A DNA stretch of 11,932 nucleotides, taken from Bacteroidales bacterium. GTDB lineage: Bacteria > Bacteroidota > Bacteroidia > Bacteroidales > UBA10428. Every line of letters begins with the position of its first letter. Position 1 is the first letter of the stretch. This document shows positions 6,018 through 11,932 of the stretch, piece after piece. The translations under genes and the position numbers were made by a program. The notes under the pieces are model-generated. The model had not been told where the DNA came from and ran no database searches. It saw only the letters and a program-made list of their open reading frames with translations. The stretch is taken from positions 1 through 11,932 of the forward strand of contig JAFGVG010000083.1 in the NCBI GenBank assembly GCA_016938095.1, in the 5' to 3' direction.

Positions 6018-7451
6018 TTATTTCTTCTTCTCCAACTCATGATGTATAACAACAACATTTGCCGTTGAATTGTTCCTGAGATATCCGGCCAGGTTTTCTG
6101 CCATGTATACCGAGCGGTGCTGGCCGCCTGTGCATCCAAAGCTTACCATCAGGTGTGTGAACCCCCTGGCCGCATAAACATCAGCAGCCTGCCGTACCAT
6201 GGTAAAGGCATGCGACATGAATTGTTCCGCATCGGGCTTGCCGGTCAGGAAATCAATGACGGCCTGGTCACGCCCTGTCAGGTTTTTGTATTCGTCGTAC
6301 CTGCCCGGGTTTTCGAGGCAACGGCAATCGAACACAAAACCACCGCCATTGCCCGTATGGTCCTGCGGAATGCCGTTTTTATAAGCAAAACTGTTGATGG
6401 TAACGGTAAATATGTCTTTTTTCACTTCGTACACCTTTACCTGTGGCAGGCCTGTCAATTCCTCAAACACACCCGGCAGACTCTTGAGCGCCAGGGGTAT
6501 CGGTTTATTTTCCATAAGCCATGTAAGGGTTTTTACTGCGTATGGCAGACTCTGCAGAAATACCGGCTTTCGCTCGATATATCCCCTGAAACCATAAGCA
6601 CCCATGGCCTGCATTAACCTCAGGTAAACAAAGCCATAGTAATAATTCATAAATTCTCCGGGGTTAAACCAACTGAAGTTCTTGCTGAACACTTCAACAT
6701 AATACCTGAGCAATTCCTGCCTGATTTCTTCGGGCAGGTGCGTTTTGGCCTCAAATAAAAGCGAAGCCAGGTCGTACTGCAGCGGACCCTTGCGTCCACC
6801 CTGGAAATCAATGAAATACAGGTCGCTGTTGTGGAGCATAATGTTGCGCGACTGAAAGTCCCTGAACATGAAGGAACTGCGATCGGCCTCAATCAGCCAC
6901 TTTACAATGGTAGCGAAATCGTCCTCGAGATCCTGTTCGAAAAAACCAATTTTCAACGGTTTCAACAAGCAATACTTGAAGTAGTTCATGTCCCACATCA
7001 TACTCTGCACGTCGAACTCCGAGCGGGGATAGCACATGGAATAGTCGAGATTATGCGCTGAACGAACCTGCAGCCCGGGCATGGAGTCGATAACCTTCCG
7101 GTAGATGGCAAGTATTTCTTCGTCACTGCAAGCCTTGTTGCGTAAGGTCCCCAGGTGATCGAAGAGGGTAGTGTTCCCCAAATCCTCTTCCAGGTAAACA
7201 TGTTGATCGAGGTCAGCGGTAAAAACATGGGGAACACGATTTCCGGCCGACTGCAGCCGGGTGCCGAGGTAGAGGAAGGCCTCGTTTTCGCGGCGGTCGC
7301 TATTGTACACGCCCAACACACTTCCATTGGCATGCTTTATCCTGAAGTACCTGCGGTATGAACCCGATTCAGGCAATGGCTCAATGGCTGTGATTTTTTC
7401 CCTGCTCCACCTGCGGAACAGCTCTTCCACCGTTTTTATGGGATCGGTCAT
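6018..7451 (-). CDS. Fusion: AmgK-like sugar kinase domain + RapZ C-terminal domain
   Basis: A 477-residue two-domain protein. The N-terminal domain (about 1-320) has the aminoglycoside-phosphotransferase fold. It has the catalytic loop FRDFQSRN at 196-203 (Asp198, Asn203; Phe replaces the usual His of HRD), the metal-binding Asp215 in FIDFQ, then GP and YDLASLL at 222-232. IDFQ...GP..YDxxSLL is characteristic of AmgK, the anomeric MurNAc/GlcNAc kinase. The C-terminal domain (about 346-477) matches the RapZ C-terminal half: SFAYKNGIP at 354-362, FDCRCLENPG at 374-383, LTGRDQAVIDFL at 391-402, GCTGGQHRSVYMAE at 439-452 and a basic end, HHELEKKK. The P-loop half of RapZ is absent, and the kinase takes its place. 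The start ATG overlaps the stop of the upstream decarboxylase by 4 bp (ATGA), so translation is probably coupled. Kinase substrate and sensing role are inferred. Confidence 0.88.
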   Translation of the reverse strand: MTDPIKTVEELFRRWSREKITAIEPLPESGSYRRYFRIKHANGSVLGVYNSDRRENEAFLYLGTRLQSAGNRVPHVFTADLDQHVYLEEDLGNTTLFDHLGTLRNKACSDEEILAIYRKVIDSMPGLQVRSAHNLDYSMCYPRSEFDVQSMMWDMNYFKYCLLKPLKIGFFEQDLEDDFATIVKWLIEADRSSFMFRDFQSRNIMLHNSDLYFIDFQGGRKGPLQYDLASLLFEAKTHLPEEIRQELLRYYVEVFSKNFSWFNPGEFMNYYYGFVYLRLMQAMGAYGFRGYIERKPVFLQSLPYAVKTLTWLMENKPIPLALKSLPGVFEELTGLPQVKVYEVKKDIFTVTINSFAYKNGIPQDHTGNGGGFVFDCRCLENPGRYDEYKNLTGRDQAVIDFLTGKPDAEQFMSHAFTMVRQAADVYAARGFTHLMVSFGCTGGQHRSVYMAENLAGYLRNNSTANVVVIHHELEKKK

Positions 7452-8887
7452 AGCTTGCTCAATTCTGATGGGTAAATGGCGTAAGCATCTTCGAGAATCT
7501 TATCCCAGGCTTTCACCACATGCTGCCGTTCCACATGTGTCTGGCCGTTTTGCAACCTGAGCGTGTATTTACTGTTCAGCCTGGTATGCGATATATACAT
7601 GCTGCCGGAACCGTTTACCTTTAATAATAGTAATTCATTCAGCTTATCCAGGCTGACTTCGTCGTTCAGATCACTTGGGTGAAACCGGAAACACACCAGG
7701 TTGAACAATACCGGAGCCATCAACTCAAAATCGGGGTGTTCCGTCACCCATGTTTTCAACTCCTGTGCAACGGCCATCTGGGCCCGCAACTTTTCCTGAA
7801 GTCCTTTTATACCAAACGATCTGATGACAAACCAAAGTTTCAATGCCCTGAAACGTCGTCCCAACTGAATACCCCAGTTTGAATAATCGTTTACGTGCTC
7901 AGGAATCTGTGTTTTCAGGTATTCCGGAACCAGTTTGAAGGTGTTGATAAGCGTTTCGCTGTCTTTGACAAAATAGGCAGAGCAGTCGAAATTGGTGAAA
8001 AGCCATTTATGTGGATTGAAAACCAGGCTGTCGACATGTTCAATGCCTTCAATCATCCAGCGGAATTCGGGAAGTATGAGGGTTGAGCCGGAAAAAGCAG
8101 CATCTACGTGCAGCCAAATATTGTACTTGTTGCATACGGCAGCAATTTCAGGCAGCGGATCCACCGATGTGGGACCTGTTGTACCCAAAGCTGCCACCAC
8201 ACAAAGCGGGTGATAGCCCAGTTTTATATCACCGGCAATGGCCTGCTCCAGTAATGCAGGGTCCATACGGAAAGCCTCGTCCATACCAATTTTTACCAGA
8301 TTGTCCTTGCCTATCCCGGCAATTTTCACGGCCTTTTCAATGGACGAGTGGGCTTCGCCCGAACAGTAAACCCGCATGACAGGTGTTGCATGCAGTCCGT
8401 TGCTATTGCTCCCGAATTGGGTGAACCGTTCCCTGGCTGATAATATGGCGCAAAGCGTTGAGGTGGATGCGGAATCCTGAATAACGCCCTCGAACCTTTC
8501 GGGCAGTCCGGTCATTTTCCTGAGCCATTGCATAACAGCTTCTTCAAGTTCAGTTGCGGCCGGTGAAGTCTCCCATTTCATGCATTGTGCACCCAACGCT
8601 GATGTGAGCATTTCTGCCAATATGGATGGGAAACTGTTGTTGGCGGGAAAATAGGCAAAAAACGAAGGATGTTGCCAGTGCGTCATACCGGGCACAATAA
8701 TATCTTTGAAATCGCTGAAAACAGTGTCCATCTCTTCGGGCTCCAAAGGCGGATCAGCAGGAATGCGGCTGTACACCCATCCGGGCTTACATTGAGCCTT
8801 TACCGGATATTGTTCAATATTTTGATAATAATCGGCAATCCAGTCGACCATCTTATGGGCTTCCTGCCTGAATAATTCGTGATCCAT
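7448..8887 (-). CDS. PLP-dependent aromatic-L-amino-acid-type decarboxylase (group II)
   Basis: A 479-residue fold-type I PLP enzyme that would remove the carboxyl group of an amino acid, releasing CO2 and an amine. Seen: GMTHWQHPSFFAYFPA at 67-82, the PLP-stacking His180 in SGEAHSS, the pyridine-N-binding Asp262 in WLHVDAAFSGS, and the Schiff-base Lys294 in NPHKW. Tyr323 in PEYLK aligns with the catalytic-loop tyrosine of animal DOPA decarboxylase, and LGRRFRALKLWFV follows at 342-354. A Tyr there favours decarboxylation over the aldehyde-synthase side reaction. Length and motifs fit the DOPA/tyrosine/tryptophan decarboxylase group rather than glutamate decarboxylase. The exact substrate cannot be read from the sequence. 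It is the first gene of the minus-strand cluster. Upstream, TATTTTTA (8917-8910) could be a -7 element but lacks a well-spaced TTTG. Confidence 0.93.
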   Translation of the reverse strand: MDHELFRQEAHKMVDWIADYYQNIEQYPVKAQCKPGWVYSRIPADPPLEPEEMDTVFSDFKDIIVPGMTHWQHPSFFAYFPANNSFPSILAEMLTSALGAQCMKWETSPAATELEEAVMQWLRKMTGLPERFEGVIQDSASTSTLCAILSARERFTQFGSNSNGLHATPVMRVYCSGEAHSSIEKAVKIAGIGKDNLVKIGMDEAFRMDPALLEQAIAGDIKLGYHPLCVVAALGTTGPTSVDPLPEIAAVCNKYNIWLHVDAAFSGSTLILPEFRWMIEGIEHVDSLVFNPHKWLFTNFDCSAYFVKDSETLINTFKLVPEYLKTQIPEHVNDYSNWGIQLGRRFRALKLWFVIRSFGIKGLQEKLRAQMAVAQELKTWVTEHPDFELMAPVLFNLVCFRFHPSDLNDEVSLDKLNELLLLKVNGSGSMYISHTRLNSKYTLRLQNGQTHVERQHVVKAWDKILEDAYAIYPSELSKL

Positions 8888-8932
8888 GATGTTTTTTCTT
8901 GTGAGGTGCTAAAAATAGTGAAAAATCCGGGC

Positions 8933-8963
8933 CCAATGACATTAATTTTGAATTGTGCATTGG
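8933..8963. promoter_or_regulatory. Inverted repeat CCAATG-N19-CATTGG in the divergent intergenic region
   Basis: CCAATG (8933-8938) and CATTGG (8958-8963) are perfect 6-bp inverted repeats whose centres lie 25 bp apart. They flank a TAATTTTG (8943-8950) that fits the Bacteroidota -7 consensus exactly. The 108-bp region 8888-8995 separates divergent genes and must hold both promoters. The repeat could be a shared operator, though a 6-bp arm can arise by chance. Confidence 0.25.
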
Positions 8964-8977
8964 ATTTAATATTTTTA
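8947..8977 (+). promoter_or_regulatory. Candidate promoter of the uncharacterised plus-strand gene
   Basis: TTTG (8947-8950), 19 bp, then TATTTTTA (8970-8977) matches TTTG-N19-21-TAnnTTTG with one mismatch, in the last base. Transcription would begin near 8984, about 12 nt before the ATG at 8996. An alternative reading uses TAATTTTG (8943-8950) as the -7 element, but it lacks a -33 TTTG. Confidence 0.4.
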
Positions 8978-8995
8978 CCGCCTTACAGTCAACCC

Positions 8996-9460
8996 ATGAA
9001 CCCTATGCATATTGAACTGTATAATGCCGACCTGTTGAACTTCGTGGAGTTTAACATCACAGGTGACAACGACAATTTCCATCGCTGTGACGAGGAATCA
9101 AAGTACCTCGACAGTCCTGTTTTTTACATTTTTCAACCTTGTTTTGAAGAAGCCAATGAGATGTTTGACTACTTTGGCGGCACCAAATACAATTCGCGAA
9201 AAATCATTGTGTTGTTAAATCAGCTGAAAGACAACCTCAGGGTTTTTGAAGCACTGAAAAATGCCGCTGAGTTTACTAAATTGATTAACAGTCGTTTTAT
9301 GGGCAAGGAGTTTGTTGCAAATCTCGAGGAAGGTGATTCGCAGTGGACTACCTACTGGAAAGAATACAACCGTAAGCTCATAGGCGTGAACATGGACCTG
9401 ATCGAAATGGTCGAAAAATGCGCGTTTGAGGAAAGGGTGTTGTGGGTGATTGGTTACTGA
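8996..9460 (+). CDS. Uncharacterised 154-residue protein
   Basis: I do not recognise this family. It is the only plus-strand gene. The frame stays open upstream to an ATG at 8879, but that start would run across the start codon of the divergent decarboxylase and through the promoter region. The ATG at 8996 (MNPMHIELYNADLL) is therefore chosen. The protein looks soluble and is acidic, with no signal peptide or membrane helix. Visible segments are FNITGDNDNFHRCDEE near 19-34, a mixed Phe/Tyr-rich stretch SPVFYIFQPCFEEA at about 39-52, then helices with KIIVLLNQLKDNLRVFEAL, and the ending CAFEERVLWVIGY. Its stop codon is 2 bp from that of the convergent epimerase gene. Amino-acid composition and codon use look coding and like the neighbours. 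Confidence 0.75.
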   Translation: MNPMHIELYNADLLNFVEFNITGDNDNFHRCDEESKYLDSPVFYIFQPCFEEANEMFDYFGGTKYNSRKIIVLLNQLKDNLRVFEALKNAAEFTKLINSRFMGKEFVANLEEGDSQWTTYWKEYNRKLIGVNMDLIEMVEKCAFEERVLWVIGY

Positions 9461-9462
9461 TC

Positions 9463-10656
9463 CTATAGTCTTTTTATTATTTCGAGACATGCCCTGGCAT
9501 TGTGGTAAGGGCATTTCCAGAATCCGGCCTTGTCTTCGCCAAGATTGGGTTTCCCGTTACGGATACTCCAATACCACTCGCCGTTTTCTTTGTCAATCAG
9601 GTTATTGGAAATATAATCCCAGCATTGCGCTGCCTGTTTCAGCCAGGTTTCATCGGCGGTCATCCCGTAAAGGTTTACCAGTCCCACCACTGTTTCAGCC
9701 TGAGGCCACCAATGGCGGTCAGTATCAAAAATACCTTCGCTGTCGTCTCTTTCGTAAATCAAACTGCCATCGGGCTGAAGGCCTTCGAGCGATGCTTTGG
9801 CCAGGAGCGTACAGCTGTCTTTGGCTTTTGCAATCAGTTGTTTATTGTTGAGCGCTGTTGCTGCCTCGTACACCAGCCACGAGGCTTCAATGTCGTGTCC
9901 ATAGGATATCAGTTTTGAACGCGAATGCCATTCCTCGTCAAAGAAAAGCAACAAATGATGGGAAACCGGGTCGATGATCCTGTCGAGGAAAAGGTTGGTG
10001 AGGTTCATTAGTTTTTCCTCCAGCTGCTTGTCTTTCCATACCCGGTAAAGATTGGTGTAGGCTTCCAGGATGTGCAGATGGGTATTGGTCGTCTTTTTTT
10101 CGTTGGCGTCCTTGTCGCTTAGCCTGAGGTCGTCGAGCAATTGCCAGTCGCGGCTGTAAGCCTCGAAATAGCCGTTCAGCCTGTTGTCGAAGCTCTTTTC
10201 TTCGATCAGGCGGAACAGGTCGATGGCTTTAATCAGACTTTGTTCATCACCTGTGGCTTTGAAATACTCCGAAAGTGCATAAATAAAAAAGGCCTGAGAA
10301 TAGATTTGCTTTTTGGTATCGGTAGGATTGCCGTTATAGCCGATTTTCCAGTATGTGCCCTCGTATTCGTTGTCGAAGAAATGGTTAAGGCTGTAGTTCA
10401 TGCTGTAATTGGCCATATTCATGCAGGCAGGGTCGGACAGGGTGTTGAAAGCAGCGGAGAATGTCCATAATATACGTGCGTTAAGAACTCCCCCTTTGGG
10501 AGCACCTTTTACCACGTTGCCCCGTCCGTCAATCTGACCCACAAATCCGCCAGATTCGCTGTCGATGGTTTTGTGCATCCAAAAGGGCAAAATGTTGCGG
10601 GTTAGTTCATCCCGCATTTCATCTTTCATCTTTTGTGCATAAGCAGGCATCATCAT
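9463..10656 (-). CDS. ce: Cellobiose 2-epimerase (AGE superfamily)
   Basis: This enzyme would epimerise the reducing-end sugar of beta-1,4-disaccharides, here most likely mannobiose to mannosylglucose. The roughly 397-residue length fits the (alpha/alpha)6-barrel family. Residues in family positions are Arg61 in NARILWTFS, His193 in NTHLHILEAY, His254 in SYGHDIEASW, the Trp pair 316-317 in RHWWPQAETV, and His385 in KCPYHNAR. The two histidines 254 and 385 correspond to the acid/base pair known in cellobiose 2-epimerases, and the CPYHNAR ending separates it from N-acylglucosamine epimerases. No signal peptide is seen, so it is cytoplasmic. Three consecutive ATGs (10656, 10653, 10650) leave the exact start open. 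It follows the GH130 phosphorylase gene by 42 bp, a pairing known from mannan use in Bacteroides, and this context supports the substrate. Confidence 0.92.
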   Translation of the reverse strand: MMMPAYAQKMKDEMRDELTRNILPFWMHKTIDSESGGFVGQIDGRGNVVKGAPKGGVLNARILWTFSAAFNTLSDPACMNMANYSMNYSLNHFFDNEYEGTYWKIGYNGNPTDTKKQIYSQAFFIYALSEYFKATGDEQSLIKAIDLFRLIEEKSFDNRLNGYFEAYSRDWQLLDDLRLSDKDANEKKTTNTHLHILEAYTNLYRVWKDKQLEEKLMNLTNLFLDRIIDPVSHHLLLFFDEEWHSRSKLISYGHDIEASWLVYEAATALNNKQLIAKAKDSCTLLAKASLEGLQPDGSLIYERDDSEGIFDTDRHWWPQAETVVGLVNLYGMTADETWLKQAAQCWDYISNNLIDKENGEWYWSIRNGKPNLGEDKAGFWKCPYHNARACLEIIKRL

Positions 10657-10698
10657 ACGTGAATTGTGTTGGTTTTCCGGGCAGGTTATAAAAAAGGC

Positions 10699-11886
10699 TT
10701 ATGGTTGTTGTTTCGAAAGATAATCGAGGTTTTTGCGAATGAGTTGGGTAAGGGTTTCCACTGAAGTAGCCGAACGGTATCCGTCGGGTGCTGTGTTCAG
10801 GCAATAGTCGACCAGCCGTTCCACGGTAGTGGTGGCTACATGCATGCGGGTGTCGGAAGACGCATAATACAGGAATATCCTGCCGTTGTCGTCGGCAATC
10901 CAGCCATTGGTGAAAAGTACATTGGATACATCGCCTACGCGTTCTTCCCCTTCGGGGGCCATAAGGAAACCTGCCGGTTCTGCAATCATCTCCGAGGGAT
11001 CATTAAGCGAAGTCATGTACATATAGAGCACATACCGCAATCCGGCTGCGCAACCCCTTACACCATGCGCCAAATGAAGCCATCCTTTGGAGGTTTTGAT
11101 CGGGTGGGGGCCTTCGCCGTTCTTTACTTCCTTAATGGTATGGTAATAACGGTGGTTAATGATTTTTTCATCTTTTACCACGGCGTTGGTAATGTCGTCA
11201 ATAAGCGCCCAGCCGATTCCGCCACCTTTTCCGGCATCAATAAAGCCATCCTGCGGACGGGTGTACAAGGCATACTTGCCATTGACAAACTCGGGGTGAA
11301 GCACCACATTTCGTTGCTGACTGCGCGATACCAGATCGGGAAGCCGCTCCCATTTCACCAGGTCGCGGGTACGTACAATACCGGCTTTGGCAATGGCCGA
11401 CGACAGGTCGCCGTCCGCTGCCTGGGGATCTTTATGCTCGGCACAGAACACTCCGTATATCCAACCATCTTCGTGAGCGGTGAGCCGCATGTCATATACA
11501 TTGGTTTCCGGATCTTGAACCTGGGGCAGCTGAACCGGGTAGTCCCAGAACCTGAACTGGTCAATACCATTGGGACTTTCGGCTACGGCAAAAAACGACT
11601 TACGGTCGCTACCTTCCACCCTGGCCATCAGCAGGTATTTTCCGTTGAATTTAATAGCGCCTGCATTGAATGCCGCATGAATGCCGAACCGCTCAACAAG
11701 CAACGGGTTGGTTTCAGGATTCAGGTCGTACCGCCAGAAAAGGGGGGCATGATCGCCCGTGAGAATGGGGTATTCATAACGCTCGAAAATGCCATTACCG
11801 GGCACAACCCTTTTGTTTTTGCGTGATATCAAAGCGTTATACTCTTGCTGAAGCAGTTCGAGCCTTTCTTTAAAAATGGCATTCAT
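10699..11886 (-). CDS. mgp: GH130 4-O-beta-D-mannosyl-D-glucose phosphorylase
   Basis: This enzyme cleaves beta-1,4-mannosyl-glucose with phosphate to give alpha-mannose 1-phosphate and glucose. The 395-residue length agrees with the Bacteroides fragilis-type enzyme. The five-bladed beta-propeller pattern is visible: FNAGAIKFNGKYLLMARVEG at 73-92, SDRKSFFAVAES at 93-104, and the proposed general acid Asp132 in NVYDMRLT. Further family blocks are RNVVLHPEFVNGKYALYTRPQD at about 192-213, the Lys/Gly-rich GKGGGIGWALI at 219-229, and EGPHPIKTSKGWLHLAHGV at about 258-276. GH130 also contains mannosyl-GlcNAc and mannooligosaccharide phosphorylases; the downstream cellobiose 2-epimerase makes the mannosyl-glucose enzyme most likely. 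There is no signal peptide. Only 46 bp of upstream DNA is in the window; it is AT-rich with no convincing promoter, so an upstream partner gene such as a disaccharide transporter may lie beyond the edge. Confidence 0.92.
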   Translation of the reverse strand: MNAIFKERLELLQQEYNALISRKNKRVVPGNGIFERYEYPILTGDHAPLFWRYDLNPETNPLLVERFGIHAAFNAGAIKFNGKYLLMARVEGSDRKSFFAVAESPNGIDQFRFWDYPVQLPQVQDPETNVYDMRLTAHEDGWIYGVFCAEHKDPQAADGDLSSAIAKAGIVRTRDLVKWERLPDLVSRSQQRNVVLHPEFVNGKYALYTRPQDGFIDAGKGGGIGWALIDDITNAVVKDEKIINHRYYHTIKEVKNGEGPHPIKTSKGWLHLAHGVRGCAAGLRYVLYMYMTSLNDPSEMIAEPAGFLMAPEGEERVGDVSNVLFTNGWIADDNGRIFLYYASSDTRMHVATTTVERLVDYCLNTAPDGYRSATSVETLTQLIRKNLDYLSKQQP

Positions 11887-11932
11887 GACGATTCATTTAA
11901 TGAGTTTATAATTATAAATACCACACCTCCCG

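Noticed and set aside
6998..7333. Minus-strand 111-codon open frame inside the fusion gene
   Set aside because: It is an alternative frame of the kinase domain with Cys/Pro/Arg-rich nonsense composition and no family resemblance.
8879..8995. N-terminal extension of the orphan plus-strand gene from an ATG at 8879
   Set aside because: It would overlap the start codon of the divergent decarboxylase and occupy the promoter region. The extension reads as random hydrophobic residues, so the ATG at 8996 is preferred.
9215..9514. Minus-strand 99-codon frame opposite the orphan gene
   Set aside because: It is antisense to the better supported plus-strand gene and overlaps the end of the epimerase gene. 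Its composition is not protein-like.
10840..11826. Long plus-strand open frame (328 codons) opposite the GH130 gene
   Set aside because: It lies entirely antisense to a strongly supported phosphorylase gene. Its translation has no recognisable motifs and is a by-product of that gene's codon use.

Overview
The window looks like a chromosomal segment of a member of the Bacteroidota, probably Bacteroidales-like. The YidC N-terminus, the multi-repeat DUF349 protein, the pyrG-yidC order and the cellobiose 2-epimerase / GH130 pair are all familiar from that phylum. Starts lack clear Shine-Dalgarno sequences. Two intergenic regions carry TTTG-N19-TAnnTTTG-like promoters, the form used by the phylum's primary sigma factor. 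Taxonomy is inferred from protein character only. No tRNA, rRNA, CRISPR array, insertion sequence or phage gene was seen, and no gap between genes reaches 300 bases.

Layout: ten of eleven genes lie on the minus strand. Read in transcription order from the right, a two-gene glycan unit comes first: a GH130 mannosylglucose phosphorylase (11886-10699), then a cellobiose 2-epimerase (10656-9463). Together they would convert beta-1,4-mannobiose into mannose 1-phosphate and glucose. An uncharacterised plus-strand gene (8996-9460) converges on this unit, with only 2 bp between the stop codons.

A divergent intergenic region (8888-8995) separates that gene from a compact minus-strand cluster. The cluster begins with a PLP-dependent aromatic-amino-acid-type decarboxylase (8887-7448). 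It overlaps by 4 bp an unusual fusion protein (7451-6018), an AmgK-like sugar kinase domain joined to a RapZ C-terminal domain. Then come a MurU-like nucleotidyltransferase (5985-5239) and a 4Fe-4S adenylyl-sulfate reductase (5223-4513). A small alpha/beta protein (4436-4062) follows after a slightly larger gap and ends in a GC-rich hairpin.

The last block holds a five-repeat DUF349 protein (3924-1957) behind a good candidate promoter with an embedded 13-bp palindrome, then CTP synthase (1894-284, TTG start), then the first 82 codons of yidC (248 to the window edge).

The most interesting element is the AmgK-like/RapZ-C fusion next to a MurU-like enzyme. AmgK and MurU form the known anomeric kinase/uridylyltransferase shortcut of cell-wall sugar recycling. 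The RapZ C-terminal domain in enterobacteria senses glucosamine 6-phosphate and binds small RNAs that control GlmS. The arrangement suggests a recycling kinase with a built-in amino-sugar sensor, which is an inference to be tested.
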